Part shown: positions 25,162 through 37,314 of the stretch, piece by piece
Numbering within the stretch: the first letter of the stretch is position 1
How the letters are laid out: each line of letters starts with the position of its first letter
NCBI GenBank assembly: GCA_001910725.1
Contig: MJGA01000005.1
Span: forward strand, 62,001-126,000
Direction of reading: 5' to 3'
Origin: Phanerodontia chrysosporium
Lineage: Eukaryota > Basidiomycota > Agaricomycetes > Polyporales > Phanerochaetaceae
Length of the DNA stretch: 64,000 bases
Made by a program: the position numbers and the translations under genes
Notes under the pieces: generated by a model
What the model saw: only the letters and a program-made list of their open reading frames with translations
What the model was told of the DNA's origin: nothing
The model's database searches: none

Positions 25162-28100
25162 TCACGCTTGCTGCTGCTCTTTTTGCCAGGCGAGGAACTC
25201 TTCGTGCAACCTCTTCTGGGCGTCCCACTCCTTCTTGACGTTCTTCGCCTTGTTTTTGCTCAGTTCCTTGCCCTCGCCGTCCGTGAGGGGCAGGCCGTCC
25301 TCGTTCCAGCTACCGTACGTTCCCTCGGGGACATGAGGCGGCTTGAACATCTCCTGAGGGGGCGTCCGGCCCTTCTCTAGCTTCTTCAGTCTTTTCTGCC
25401 GCTCAGCCTCCACGGCCGCTGCCTTGCGGGCAGCTTTTTCCTGTTCCTGGGCACGCTTCTCATCCCGGGCCCTGATGAGTTCGGCAGGCGGGACCAACTT
25501 CACGAGTGCCTTGCCGTCTGTTCGCAGTGCGCAATGAGCCCGAGCCGCAGAACGGCAGTTGGAGTACAAGTATTACCTTCTTGGTCATCGAGTGCGACGC
25601 CGAGAGGCACGAGGTCGACGTCCCTGAGCTTGTCGCAGAGGGCGAGAATGTCCTTTAGCGCGGTGTCCCCTTTGGCGATGGCCACCTTGCGGACGCCATC
25701 CCTGAACGAGGACAAAGTCCTCAGGTAGGGCATCAGGATCTCCTCCCGCTGAATTAGACCGACTGTATTAGTCTCAGATCGTTAACGTCATGCAGTCCGG
25801 AACACTTACGTTGACATTGGATTCGCCGGAGACGTCCTGCCCCCAGCCGATCTCGCTGGACTCGCCTTCACCGAGTCCGAACATCCGGAGCATCTTTCCA
25901 ATCCAACGTGCTACTCGCTCCACGACAGAGATCTCAAGGTTTGCGCCACGTGAGTTAATGTATACGTTAGTCCGTGATACAAGGTCCCGAAGCACGTTGA
26001 GTGCTTCCGGTGTGTTGAACGAGTCGCAGAGTGCTGCACGGAAGGCAGCCTGGCCTTCATGGAACCTAAAGGCATCTCGTTTCAGAACCACGCCAACACA
26101 AGGCCTGGTGATATGCGTACTTGGCTGTGAGCTCTTTTTCCAAGTCGCCGAAGCGGTGCGAACTGTCGAACCGGGGTCCCTCTGCCTGTGCCTGGCTAAC
26201 GAGAGCTTTAACAACTGTAAAGAAGTTCTATAGCCACGGAAGTTAGCTACAGACGAGAATCACGGAGGAAAGGGCCCTTACGTTGAACGCCGCTTCGATG
26301 TTCCGAACCTCTCCCGTCATCAGAGACTCCGAGAAATCGATCTTTGCGTTCCAAAACTGCGTCAAGAATGCAAGACGGAGCTGGCGCGCGGAGTACTTCT
26401 GCAGGATTTCCTGCGGGTGCGGCGATGCGCGTAAGCCACCATCGCAGCCAAGACTCGGGAACTCACATCTATGGTGATGAAATTTTTAAGCGACTTGCTC
26501 ATCTTGAGACCTTCGATGTGCAGATGGCCAGTGTGGAGGAAATAGTTGACCCACGATGAGCAGTTGTGATACGCCTAAGGAGCGTGTCAATGCATGCACG
26601 GAGTGATCGCCACGCGCGCCGGACGCGTCTTTGCAAAGTGAGAACACACCTCAGACTGCGCCATCTCATTATCGTGGTGCGGGAACGCAAGGTCGATACC
26701 ACCGGAGTGGATGTCCATATTGTCACCGAGGACTGCAGACGCCATAACGGAGCATTCAATGTGCCACCCGGGTCGACCAGGCCCCCATGGCGAGGGCCAA
26801 GAGGGTTCACCGGGCTTGGACGCCTTCCACAAGGCAAAGTCCGCAGCCGAACGACGGCCCGTCGCCACGGACAGCGCCCCTGCAGCGGTATCGTGAACAT
26901 CGCGTAGCGGAACTACGTTAGTCGGAAAGCTTACCCTCGCCCTCTTCCAGGAGCTCTCTATTTCCCTTGCTCCATGGTTCGAGCTTCGCGTAATCGTGGT
27001 TCTCCGCCTTGTCGAAGGCCCACGTATCAAAGTACACGCTTCCGTCGACGACATAGCCGTAACCATTCTTGATGATACCTTCTACGAAGGAGACAATCTC
27101 CGGCACGTACTCGGTAACGCGTGTGAGCGTATCCGGGTCCCTGACCCGAAGGCGGCGCATATCCTTGAAGAACTGGTCTTCCCAGTAAGCAGCCAGCGAG
27201 CGAAAGATTGAGTGGTCCGTGACGGTAGAGCCTTGCTGCGAAATGTGAGCGACAAAATTAGCACATACGTGGGATGCTGACCTCCTTATCGAGCGTCAGG
27301 GCGAGTATATCCCGGGATTCATCCACCAGCGTGCGGGCCAGCTCTGCACCTGATTGCCCGCTCGAGAGCGCTTGGCGGCTTCTCTGGATGGCGTTGTACG
27401 CTTTGTTCTGTCACGAGTCAGACAGGTGTTCGTGGCGGGCTCGTTTCAGCACGTACAGCGGCCGTGAAGTGCATGTCGAACTTCTCGTCACGCTTCGAGC
27501 ACTCAATTTTCCACGACTTGTCTTCATTCTGGAACCGGGAGACGAGTTGGGGCCATGCGTCCTGTTCCGCGCCTGGTGCAGGTCGCTCGTTCTCGGGAAG
27601 ACCCTTCGCCACCTTCGACTGAACGTAGCTTGTCCAGGAGGATACCACGAAGTCGAGCAGCTCGGAGGTAAGGGAGTGCTGCTGCTCCTTGAACTTCTCA
27701 ACAAGATGATTCTGGCGAGCCCTGATGATGATCTTTAAGGAAGGATCGTGAGTTACTCTCTCTGAAGAAGATCCAAGTTGCGCACCTTGTCATCTATGTC
27801 AGTAATGTTCATGACGAAGTGGACATCATAGCCAAAGTAGTCGGTCATAATTCTCCGCAGAATATCTTGGGTCACATAGTTTCTGGCGAGTCATCAAGCA
27901 GTGGACAACACGACTCCAGAGGATGCTCACCTCGCATGACCCATGTGCGAAGCGTCGTACACCGTAGGGCCGCAGTTGTACCATTTCACGAGGCGACCGT
28001 TTGTAGGAACAAACTCTGTCTGGAAATCATCGTCAAGGCTAGGATCAGGTCCATTATCTAGAGTCCCACCTTGGTTCGCGTGAGCGAGTTGTACACCTTA

Positions 28101-28255
28101 AGCACAGGCTCCTCGGCTTTGCGCTCGGGCATTTTCCACGCCGGTTGCTGCACCGCCATCCTTGCGATCGTAGAGGAGGAGTGTGTGGCACAAGATCTAG
28201 CAGGAATACGGATAAGACGAGGTGCGAGCAGGAGTGTGCGGCGGGAAGAGAACAT
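25162..28255 (-). CDS. Cysteinyl-tRNA synthetase with alternative mitochondrial and cytosolic starts
   Basis: Thirteen exons (descending): 28255-28070, 28019-27931, 27882-27786, 27732-27457, 27407-27282, 27235-26935, 26879-26650, 26574-26467, 26410-26282, 26227-26121, 26065-25810, 25748-25577, 25517-25162; 810 residues from the first ATG. The class Ia catalytic signatures are present: [18 protein letters not shown] (HIGH-type motif), [25 protein letters not shown] and [10 protein letters not shown]. The C-terminal part is a Lys/Glu-rich tail. The first 32 residues ([20 protein letters not shown]...) are basic, hydroxylated and free of acid residues, like a mitochondrial presequence. A second in-frame ATG at 28159 starts [18 protein letters not shown] and would give a 778-residue cytosolic form. 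One gene probably serves both compartments. Confidence 0.94.
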
Positions 28256-28523
28256 GCAATAATTACCGCGACTGACAGTCACGACTTTGGCAACTTTTGA
28301 TTGAGAATGGCGAACGTGGCACGGCGATAAGATAAGATGCGCATCAAGGTGAGATAGATGACTAAGCGGAAAACATTTCACATGCTTGCAGAGCGCATCA
28401 ATTGGGCGCATCAGCACCTGATATGGGGAGCGAAGCGGCGATGCTTCCGAACCACCGGATTTCTCGTCGCCGCATCTTGGACCGCTCTCGCGATGAGCGC
28501 GTCTCGCTTGCGTAGCATCCGCC

Positions 28524-30104
28524 ATGGCTCTTGACGCTCTCGACGCATTGAAGCAGCAATATGAGCTCCTGAACACGCTTTACGACCAGAACCTGCACGC
28601 TGTGAAGCAGTTGCAACGCACGCTCGAACACGAGATCTTGCCAGGTCTCGTGGATGAGGAGGGATGGGACGAAGATGATGTAGAGTACGCTCTCGAATGG
28701 TTGCGTGATACCCGTACGTGATGTCCAAACTTGCTGCCGTGGGTCTGAAGCAGAGCAAGGTTCACAGCGTCCGTCTTTCGCATACTCAAGGTCAGTACGA
28801 GTTGTCGTCTGCTTTGTCATACTTTAGTGAAGATTTTCCCAGAGACACAAATTTACTGCTTCCCTCGCGCTGGAAGCGCTGCGCACTACGCTACTGTGGC
28901 GAATACAAACGCTGCAGCCGTTAGCCTGCGAGCCGCCTACGGCATACTTCACATGTTTGCCCCCGGACGCCCGCGATCCGTTCGGACGTCCGATAGTCAT
29001 CGTTCAAGCTGCAAAAATTCTTGCATCGACGGAAAATTTGAAGGAGCTGACACTCTGTATGAGCGAGCTTATGCGGCTGCACCTTGTTCACCTGAACAAG
29101 GAGCACAGCTACGTCACAGGCGCGCGTCCGATTCTGCAATACGTCGCGCTCTTCGACATCGGGGATTTGTCTCTAAGCAGCATGGTATGTGAAGCACAAG
29201 ACCCTCTGCGTAAAAATTGCTGAAATTACGGTACCGAGCAGCAGGCGATCGACCTGATGAATTGGCATGTCCAGGAACTGCTCCCCCGGTTTCCAGGGAT
29301 GCTAGCCGCAGGTATGACACTGACATACACGCACCATCCCGCTCAATTGACTCACTCCCTGGCAGTGCTCATCCTGAACTACTCCTGGGCACATTCAGGC
29401 GTATGGGGCATCGCGAAGTCCGTATCTCATCCGCATGCGCGCATGAGGCAGCCACTGACCACATGTCCACCAGACGGCTCCTGCCCAAGTCCGCGCTGCA
29501 AAAAGTCTTCTTCCTTTCCCCAGAGAGCTCCGACAGCTTCTGTCAGCGGGCGTGTTGCCCAAGGGTCCGTGTCTTTTTTTCTCCTGCCTTCGTGCGCCGG
29601 CTGCAGTCGAAAGCTGACGGCGGTGCCTGGCCAGAGTACGGCGGTGACCTGCCTCCTATCGCCGAGCTGCCCAACGCGCTGCGGCCGCACGCTGTCGCCG
29701 CGCACACGAAGGGCCCAGCGCAGACCGGGCGGAACGGCGGGCACCCTGATGCGGGCGACGCGGAGGGCCCTGCCGCCGCGGTGTCGGACGCTGCCGCGCC
29801 CGCGCGCACGGTGCTCTCGTCGACGTCGCTCCTGAACCCGTTCTTCGGATATCCGGCTGTGTACGATGCCACGGCCACGCCTGCGCTGCGGCACGGCCGG
29901 CGGCGGAAGCGCGACCTGCTCTACACGCTCGCCCGCCTCTGGTGGGCGCGCTGGGGGACGCGCACGGTCCTGACGCTCGCCCTGCTCGCCCTGCTGCTTG
30001 CCATACGCAGGTGGCGCAGCCCGCTGCGCCTGATATTCGACCGGCGTCGACCGGTTGCGCGTGCCGTGCGCGCGTTCCTGCCTGCCAACGCGATGCTTCC
30101 ATGA
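28524..30104 (+). CDS. CRAL-TRIO (Sec14-like) protein with C-terminal membrane anchor
   Basis: Exons 28524-28713, 28768-28790 (23 nt), 28843-29184, 29242-29311, 29366-29417, 29474-29551, 29607-30104; about 417 residues. The lipid-binding CRAL-TRIO domain is seen as RDPFGRPIVIVQAAKI, QYVALFDIGDLSLSSMQA, LNYSWAHSGVWGIAKRLLPK, LQKVFFLSPE, ELRQLLSAG and WPEYGGDLP. A low-complexity linker follows, then a transmembrane segment (TRTVLTLALLALLLAI) close to the C-terminus, suggesting a tail-anchored ER or other membrane protein that shuttles or senses lipid. One base is missing at about 29521-29527: KVFFLSPE and ELRQLLSAG lie in different frames and join if one G is added. The gene is divergent from CysRS, with 268 bases between ATGs. 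Confidence 0.85.
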
Positions 30105-30330
30105 TCCTTTCGACACGCCTTACCCGTGGGCCGCACTGTATCTCACTCGCACGCAAATGCGGAGGTGATTGTTCCTTTGCATATATAGATACTATAATGA
30201 TAATGCGCGCCGTGCTGAACGCCATCAGCCTAAGTCATTGTGACATTCAATGTTGAGGTATGATATGCATACAGCCCGTAAAAATCCAGGGTACAAGTGA
30301 TCTCGGCAGAAGGGATATCGTAAGAGGTTG

Positions 30331-31660
30331 TCATAGGAAATACTCAGGCAGCTGCGGTCTCGGCATGAGTAACGGGTGATGAGCAGGCTGTGGAGTAGCT
30401 ACGAACCTTGCCTCCAGCACTTTGCTGGGCCTGATGCGTGGGGCCGTCCCGCTCGTTCTCAGGGGCGGCCTGGAAGACATTGAAGAACCGTTCGCCGTCT
30501 GGCCGCACCTCGAGGATGCTCGCCGAATTTCCACACCGGTAGCAATAGTTCGGTGCCGACCACACCGTTGAGAGGTGATTGTCAAACAGCGACGAGAAGC
30601 CCTCCATGCAGAGCTGATGTGCGCGGAGAATGTGCGACATGCCGTTGGTCTCCAGGAACTTGTACACCACCCCGGAGCCGAAGGTGTAGCCCGCACCCCT
30701 GGCATCTGGAATTAGCGAACGGGTTGTCAAGCGGGATTACGGCTGCCTACCTTGGTGATATTGCAAAGTCCTCTTTTTCCGGATCGGGGTCAGACCAGAC
30801 CAGGTCGGCCATTGGGCCTTCGTGTGGTATTTCTAGTGCCAAGGTTAGTCATGTTTTCCACCAGGAGGACATATATGCGCGTGCCTCGGAACCTGTCGAC
30901 GACCTTGATTTGATCTATGGAATGTATAGACGGCGACAAACCTGCCAAAACGCGCTTAATGATGTTTCTAGGACGCACAAGGCTAGACATACCCACCGCC
31001 GTGCACGCAGAAGATCTTGTCATCAATCACGACGGATAATGTAAGGAAGTCGAACATGTCGGTAAAGTACGTCCACACGTGCGACGAGCCGTACTTGCGC
31101 ACACATTCTGTGTAGAAGCCGTACGTCTGCAACGACAATGGGGTGAGGACAAAGGGTTTGACGGGCGTAAATGTGCTCGCCTGACCTGAGTGACCGCTCG
31201 GGATTCGTGGTTTCCCCTGATCAGCTGGACACGATCCGGATATCGCAATTTCAGGCATGTCAGGAGGGATATTGTTTCCACGCTAAACAGGCCTCGGTCG
31301 ACATAGTCCCCTTGAGGAGCAGAGGCTTGTGAGCTTCTGTCTTAGCAGCGCAATGGAAGCGTTACGTACCTAGGAAGAGGTAATTTGTATTGGGAGCATA
31401 TCCTCCTATCCGGAAGATCTCAATGAGGTCGTAAAACTGTCTTGAGTGACTGCTCAGCAATCCGGTTGGGCTGTCCCTGGGGGCTGTACTCACCCGTGTA
31501 TGTCACCGACAACCGTGACTGGCGCGCTGACATGGACGACGTTCGATTCTCGCATGAGCACCTCTTTTGTCTTCTCGCATATCTCGCGCAGGAGAGCCTC
31601 ATGGAGGAGCTGTTTCCGTAGCAGCTGTTGTATGCATGCGTCCAGGTCGAAGGGGGCCAT
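30331..31660 (-). CDS. Serine/threonine phosphatase catalytic subunit, PP4 type
   Basis: Eight exons (descending): 31660-31494, 31440-31370, 31310-31186, 31126-30997, 30941-30885, 30832-30751, 30698-30407, 30351-30331; 314 residues. All PPP-family metal and catalytic motifs are intact: [42 protein letters not shown] and [11 protein letters not shown]. The C-terminus LPEYFL is the conserved, methylatable tail of PP2A-like enzymes and sits alone on a 21-nt last exon. [14 protein letters not shown] followed by FQAAPENER favours PP4 (yeast Pph3) over PP2A or PP6; the class call is less certain than the family. PP4 acts in DNA-damage recovery and other nuclear dephosphorylation. Intron 5 has a GC donor (GCACGC at 30884), required to keep FREIPHEGP. 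Confidence 0.92.
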
Positions 31661-33470
31661 GACGGTCAGGAATAAAGCGTGCGAGTGCCCAACCGCTCAC
31701 AAATCTGGCGCGCGATCGCATCGCGTGATGCGAACTGATTAGATAAGCGCGTGCTGCGCTCTGCGTTGCGCACAGGTGCTCTCCCCGCCCTTTTCTGTTT
31801 CACACCACGTCGTCCGCTTCAGGTGCACCCACGAGCAGCCTTCAGAGACCCGCGATCGTTTCTCGGAGGCTTTCTGGGGTGCGTCTGACGCGAAGTCCCC
31901 CTCTGCGAAGCCGAACACTGGATCCTGATAGAAGACGACGTGTTCGTCAAGCTTTTCGCGAACCTCGCGCGATGGGAAGGGCCACTGCAGCGGTGGTCCG
32001 CACACCCACGGTCATACTGCAGGCTCGATGCTGAGAAACATCGTACTGCTATCCCCTTTCAGTCCCAAGCGTCCCAGACGCGCCCAGGGCAGCGCGCCCT
32101 GACCACGATCGCCGACGACATCATTTTTCTGAGCGAGCAAGGCATACGTTTCCTGTCATCGAGCAAGTGCTGTCTTACCCACGGTCCGGAGGAGGAGTGG
32201 CCAGTTTTAAGCTCGACTGGGAAGACGGCCTTGACCGCATGCAGATTGATGCATTTGCCTGGTGACAGGTTTCGCCGACCTCAGACTAGGCATCAACCCT
32301 GGGCGTTCGATGGGCTTGCCGCGTGAGTTTTTCTGTGGTCGTCCTTTTCTTGCTAGGCCTTGTAGGAGCTGACATGAGATGGCCATCTCTCAGGGGAGCC
32401 ATTGTCCTCGTCTTCCCTGGCGTATGCATCGAAGTGGGAACACCTGGCGTGTGAAGTCCGACGGTGTACGTAGCGTCCGTTCACTCGCTTTGCCGTCGTC
32501 GCATTCAGTCCGCATAGGAGTAGCTCAGGTGGACGGCGATGGTTCGACTTCGCGGGGGAAGCTCACGGTTATTATGACGTTCTTCGTGCGAGTTAGCGCA
32601 TTGGGCGGATGCAGCTGTCTCTCTCAGGCTGAAAGCATCTCCGACGCAGGAAGCCATCGCGGTGCTGACGTACGTACGCTCTTGTAGTCGTGGCTGCAAT
32701 TTGCGATCAGCAGGAGAGTGCTGTTATGAATGCCGTACGGCGTTCATCTAACCGCTGCGTCTGACAAGGGTCATCAGTTTATCATTTTCACGGGGGCTCG
32801 CATCGGACCAGAGGATTGGTGACGACACGGTTTCCACGGGCAGTATATTGCTGTTAGGATGTGCTAGGCATGTTCTGGTGTGCGGATGGAGTGTTTCGCC
32901 ATCCTAGCCTGGGCGAAGCCGGCTGTTGCCGGAGCTAAGGACGATGAAACCCTTGCCGTGGGCTCGAGCGCAGTGCATCGCAGCGCATCGCAGACGTTGT
33001 TGCCAACCGCGACGATGGCTCGCTCTCCGCTTCCGTGTTCTCGAAGCGCTGCCCCGGGGGACGTTCGCCTCCTGTGCGTCCGATTCCGTCCAGCAGACAT
33101 TTCAGCCCGACGCTGCCCATCACATTTCTGTCTCGGAGTGCCTTCCTCACTCGGCGTGCGATCTGGCCGTGGAGGTGCACGTCTGAGGACCTTGTTAGCC
33201 TAAATTGTTCTAATGTCCTCTCTCCCAACGGCAAGACGCTCGGAACTCTACTTTTTCATTCGACGCTTCGTCCGCAGCGGGGCTCACCATAGCTGATGCT
33301 TCGTCGATTGGTCCGAAATGCAAGGCGCTGCCCTCGGGACATGCTGAACGCATACGGAATGACAGCTAGAATGGTTGCTTCACAAGATATAAATGTCGCT
33401 CGCCGCTCTCGTATGTCGCCAGCACGCCCCGCCTGCCTCCGCACTCGTCTCGCCGCCGCCTACGACGACC
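31661..33470. other. Intergenic region (divergent promoters)
   Basis: It separates the PP4 and zinc-finger genes. A minus-strand frame at 31739-32005 (88 codons) has no recognisable domain. A short A-box-like string near 32519 has no properly spaced B box. No gene is supported. Confidence 0.45.
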
Positions 33471-34316
33471 ATGGACCCTACCAGCCACCAGTACTACCAG
33501 CACCATCCGTCATCGAGTGCCCGCTCGCTGTCGTCCACGACGGACCCTCGCTGCCAAGACCCGCGGTACCAGCAGTACCTCCAGTCGGGCCAGACTCCCG
33601 CAGGCTACTCCCTGCAGCAGAGCCAGGCCTACGAGCACGGCGTCCCGTCGAGCCTGTACTATCCGGGCGATCCGAGGCGTGGCCCCGGACAGTCTGCGCC
33701 GCCAAGTGCATCCTACCCTGGAGCCGTCGGTACGTCCCCGCCGCGCGCGCGCACACACAGACGCAGATTTGGAAGCTGACGTCCAGCCCCCCGCACCTCA
33801 GCACAGACACACCAGATGGCATACGCGGGCAGCCATGCCGCGAGTGCCCCGGGGGCCCTGGGCTACGCAGCACACAGCCCGACAGCGCTCACGCACGCGC
33901 AGGCAGGCGCGGGAGGGGGCGCGTACCACGGTCAGGCGGGGGCGCACCACGCGTCGACGAGCTCGTACGCGGCGCAGCACCCGCCGTCGTCGCAGTACGC
34001 GTCGCGGTATTTCCCGACGCCCGCGCAGTCGGTCGGGCAGCTGCACGCGGCCGGGACAGGGCTCGTCGGCGGCGGGCACTACGCGGCGGCGGGGGCCCCA
34101 CCGGCATCTCCGGAGAACGAGCGGTTCGCGTGCGACAAGTGCGACAAGACGTTCTCGCGCCAGCACGACCGCAAGCGGCACTACGAGTCGCAGCACTCGA
34201 CACACCCGTACCTGCACCGCTGCCGGTACTGCAACAAGGAGTTCAGCCGGGCGGACTCGCTGAAGCGGCACATAGACAACGGGTGCGAGAAGGACCCGTC
34301 GTTCCAGCCCGAGTAG
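33471..34316 (+). CDS. C2H2 zinc-finger protein (two C-terminal fingers)
   Basis: Exons 33471-33729 and 33802-34316; 257 residues. The N-terminal three quarters are low complexity, rich in Ser, Gln, Tyr, Ala, Gly and His. The C-terminus has two adjacent fingers: FACDKCDKTFSRQHDRKRH...H (C-X2-C-X12-H-X4-H) and CRYCNKEFSRADSLKRH followed by IDNGC (C-X2-C-X12-H-X4-C), so the second finger ends in Cys instead of His. It is probably a nuclear DNA-binding transcription factor; targets are unknown. An in-frame ATG lies upstream at 33393, but 33471 (MDPTSHQYYQ) suits the composition better. Confidence 0.82.
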
Positions 34317-35777
34317 GGTGGTTGTTGGGATGTGTTCTGGACGATTTCTGGGCCTCCCTTTCGCCCCAGTCGCGGGCGGTTAGAGCGGGACGGAGAGCAG
34401 CAACTCACTAAGCCCCCATTGATTCTTGTCGCCATGTCCATGATGGCCCCGGTTTTCGATGACTCGCTGTACTTTAGCCTCATCTAGTGCGGATTGCATA
34501 TTTATTACGTCGGATGTACACCAAGGGCTGGACTATGATATGCTATATTGCCCGCAGGGCTTTGCAGCCGCGCGTCCCGGTCTCGGCTAGACGAGTCATC
34601 TGAGCACCATATGGGCCCCGAGGAGGTTGGATCGTCGCGGGGCTCCATCGTCTCGCACAGCGCCCGATGGCATCTCGATGTGCCGCCACTGTTGCCCGAT
34701 TGCCTTTGCGCGCACGCGACGGGCGACTGGCGACTGGCGATGGCCCAGCCGGCGCGGTGCGGTGCGGTGCGGTGACACCATCGGCGTCCACAACGCCCAC
34801 TGCGCCTCCCGCTGGGATCCGCCACATCACGCACGCTAGCCGATTCGCCCGCCCACCCCGCGCACGCCGGCTTCTGCCGCCGGAGCGACCGTATCCCTGC
34901 CCTGCTGGGGGCCGGGGCGTCGGCCGTCCGATGCACATCGCGCGGGGGCTCGCGCATTGCCCTCTCTGTCGCCCAACGCCCCGCCGCTCCTCGACTCCGA
35001 GGCGGAGCGGGCGCGCAGAAACCCACTGCGCGCGCCGCACTGACAAGGCACGGCACCATCAGCCGCGGATGGGCCGCTGCGTCCGCGCGAGTCTCCCCGC
35101 CTGCATTCGGGTGCCTCTCGTTCCAAGGCCCCTCCCCCCGGTGACGGCGGCGGCACGAGGCGAGGACGCCGCGTGGGTCAGGGCCAGCGCGTCCCCCGAT
35201 GCTCGCCTCGTCCCGTCTCTCACAGCCGTGTCGCTCCCAGGGCTGTCAGCGGCTCCATTGACCGCAACCCAATGTGCGAACCACTGCACGACGTGCTCAG
35301 CACGGCAGCCGCGGCAGGACATCGCACAGGTGCACTCACCGCAACGACCGGGCGGACGCGAAAGCCCCCTTTTGGTGTTATGCAGAAGAGAGTTCGTCTG
35401 CAATCCCGTACTTCCTGATCGTCGCTGAACCTGCAGGTACACCAGCGAAGCATCGGCTGCAGGATCAAATCGCTTGTCTAGAAAAACCTAGGACTTGTCG
35501 GTCAGCCGTGTGCTCTCGTTCGATAGAGTGCAAGCCGCGCCAACCCGCCATCTGCTTCTCTGAGATTACATGATATCCCAGAGAGAACAGACAAACACGA
35601 CCGACCGTATCAGGCCGCAGCCCCTGCTGAGACGTGTATGAGAATGGCAACTTTCAATTAGCGGATGATCCACGTCCGTCCAAAAGAACAACAAACATAC
35701 ATTAGCGGTGCAATCCGTACATGAACCGTCCCAAACAAAGCACTGACGAACGCAAACCGACGTGGGAACCATCCCGG
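34317..35777. other. Intergenic region
   Basis: This lies between the convergent zinc-finger and Cwc24 genes. The GC-rich part at 34540-35330 carries only chance frames. A (CGGTG)4 tandem repeat is at 34755-34774. No gene is supported. Confidence 0.5.
34755..34774. repeat. (CGGTG)4 pentanucleotide repeat
   Basis: Four tandem copies of CGGTG in non-coding DNA. Confidence 0.8.
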
Positions 35778-36888
35778 CTACTCGTCATCATCCTCCTCGT
35801 CATCGCTATGCTTTTCGAGGCCCTCGATCTCGACGCCGCCGGCCTTTCCGCCCCCGTCGTCGTTCCCTCCTCCTCCTCGTGCTCCGCGCGTGTCTTTTTC
35901 ATCTTCTCTATCACCTTGTCCGCGCGATTGAAGATGCCACCTGTCGGCGCCCCACATGCTGCACACTTCGGTGTTTTCGCGAAGCGCTTGATCGCACACG
36001 CAGAGTCAAAGTAGTGGCCACAGCGGGTGACGACAGGATCCGTGAACGGTTTCCGACAGATGAGGCACGCGAACGGGATTTCGTCGTCGCTGTCTTCCTC
36101 GTCTGATTCCTCCTCGGCATCCCGCTTGGGGTCCGCGGCGAGCTTGTCGAGCTGCCAGCCTGCAAGGTCTAGAAGAGCAGGAGTTAGCACATCCACACAG
36201 TCAGGGGACAACGAATAGCACGTACATGTTCCGCGGTCGTGCAGAAATTTGCAAGTGTCACCGAAACCACAGTAGCCCGTCTCTAGGTAATAAATCACTA
36301 GGTCAGCCGACGTTCAGACAAGCGAGGCCAAAGAAAACGCACCTTTGTAATCCTTACAGACATCCGGCTGGTAGTCCACAATGGTGACCGTCCGGATCGT
36401 GCTCCCGCTCGCGCGCTGCGGGCCGACGCGCATCGCCTTGGGCACCTCCTTGTTCTTCTGCACATGCTTCTGGTACGCCTTCTGGCCGCGGTACAGACCG
36501 TCGTCGGGCACGTCCTCCTCGTCGCTGTCCGCCCGCCGCTGCTTCTTCTGCAGGAGCGCCTCCGCCTCGTCGCCCGCGAGGATCTCGAGCGCGGCGTGCA
36601 CGTGCGAGCCCGCCGCGGTGTACTTCACGTCGGGCCCGTCCCGCGCAGGCTCCTCCGCGTCGTCCTCGCCTGCCGCACGCTGCGACGCCGTGCGCTTCGT
36701 GCCCGCGCTCAGCAGACCCGCCGCCTGCTTCCGCGAGGCAGCACGACCTCGGACGGCCCCGCGGACGGGACGTCCACCGTCATCTTGCTCGCGGGCGGCG
36801 ACTCGGAGCGCTTCCGGCTTGTCGTCGGCCGGCCCTTGCCCTTCTTCTTGAAGAAGGGCACCTTGACCTCTGTGTCTGCGCTCGACAT
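35778..36888 (-). CDS. CWC24: Pre-mRNA splicing factor Cwc24 (RNF113-like: CCCH finger plus RING)
   Basis: Exons (descending): 36888-36343, 36282-36226, 36168-35778; about 331 residues. Cwc24 acts in the activated spliceosome near the 5' splice site. Visible features: a basic N-terminus (FFKKKGKGRP), the conserved TVTIVDYQPDVCKDYKETG followed by YCGFGDTCKFLHDRG (CCCH finger), GWQLDKL, then a RING finger (CLICRKPF, VTRCGHYFDSACAIKRF, PKCAACGAPTGGIFN). The C-terminus is acidic. Two single-base breaks are needed: about 36735-36740 (VVLP to RKQAAGLLSAG) and about 35865 (HEEEEG to NDDGGGKAGG, ending HSDDEEDDDE). With one base added at each, all three exon phases fit exactly. Uncorrected, the last frame runs on to 35702. 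Confidence 0.88.
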
Positions 36889-37314
36889 GGTCGCGTTCGT
36901 GTGTGGGTGTGCCAACGGAGGGAAACTGAGGGTGTGATTGGAGGTAAACCGCGGTGTGCGCGCAAATGGCTCGTGGGGGTAGATAAGTCCTTGAATGAGT
37001 AATTGCCTGGGACTTATCGCTTACTCAGCGCTCTGGCTGGATGACTCGTATGACGACCTGAACTGTGACGAAAATTCAAGTCATACACAATCCGGTTCCT
37101 GTGCATTGCATATTCTTGCCAAACATTGGACTCGGAGCGTAGCACGTCCCTACGACATGCACAAGTAGGATGTACACTGGGCGCTTAGATCGAAAGTATG
37201 TAGATATGATGCCATCAGCGATCTTGCCTGCCGGGATCTTCGAGCGCCACCTCCCCGTCCCGCAATTTCTCCTCAATTTCTCGTCCATTTCCCGCGTGAA
37301 GACCGTGCCGCGCG
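36889..37314. other. Shared divergent promoter, Cwc24 / SETD6-like
   Basis: There are 426 bases between the two ATGs. No coding frame or clear TATA box is visible; the right half is moderately AT-rich. Confidence 0.5.

Noticed and set aside
31739..32005. 88-codon minus-strand frame upstream of the PP4 gene
   Set aside because: No recognisable domain, and no exon can be attached on either side with confidence.
32515..32565. tRNA-like A box (TAGCTCAGGTGG) and a GGTTCGA-type B box
   Set aside because: The two boxes are only about 15 bases apart, and no acceptor or anticodon stem can be drawn, so it cannot be a tRNA.
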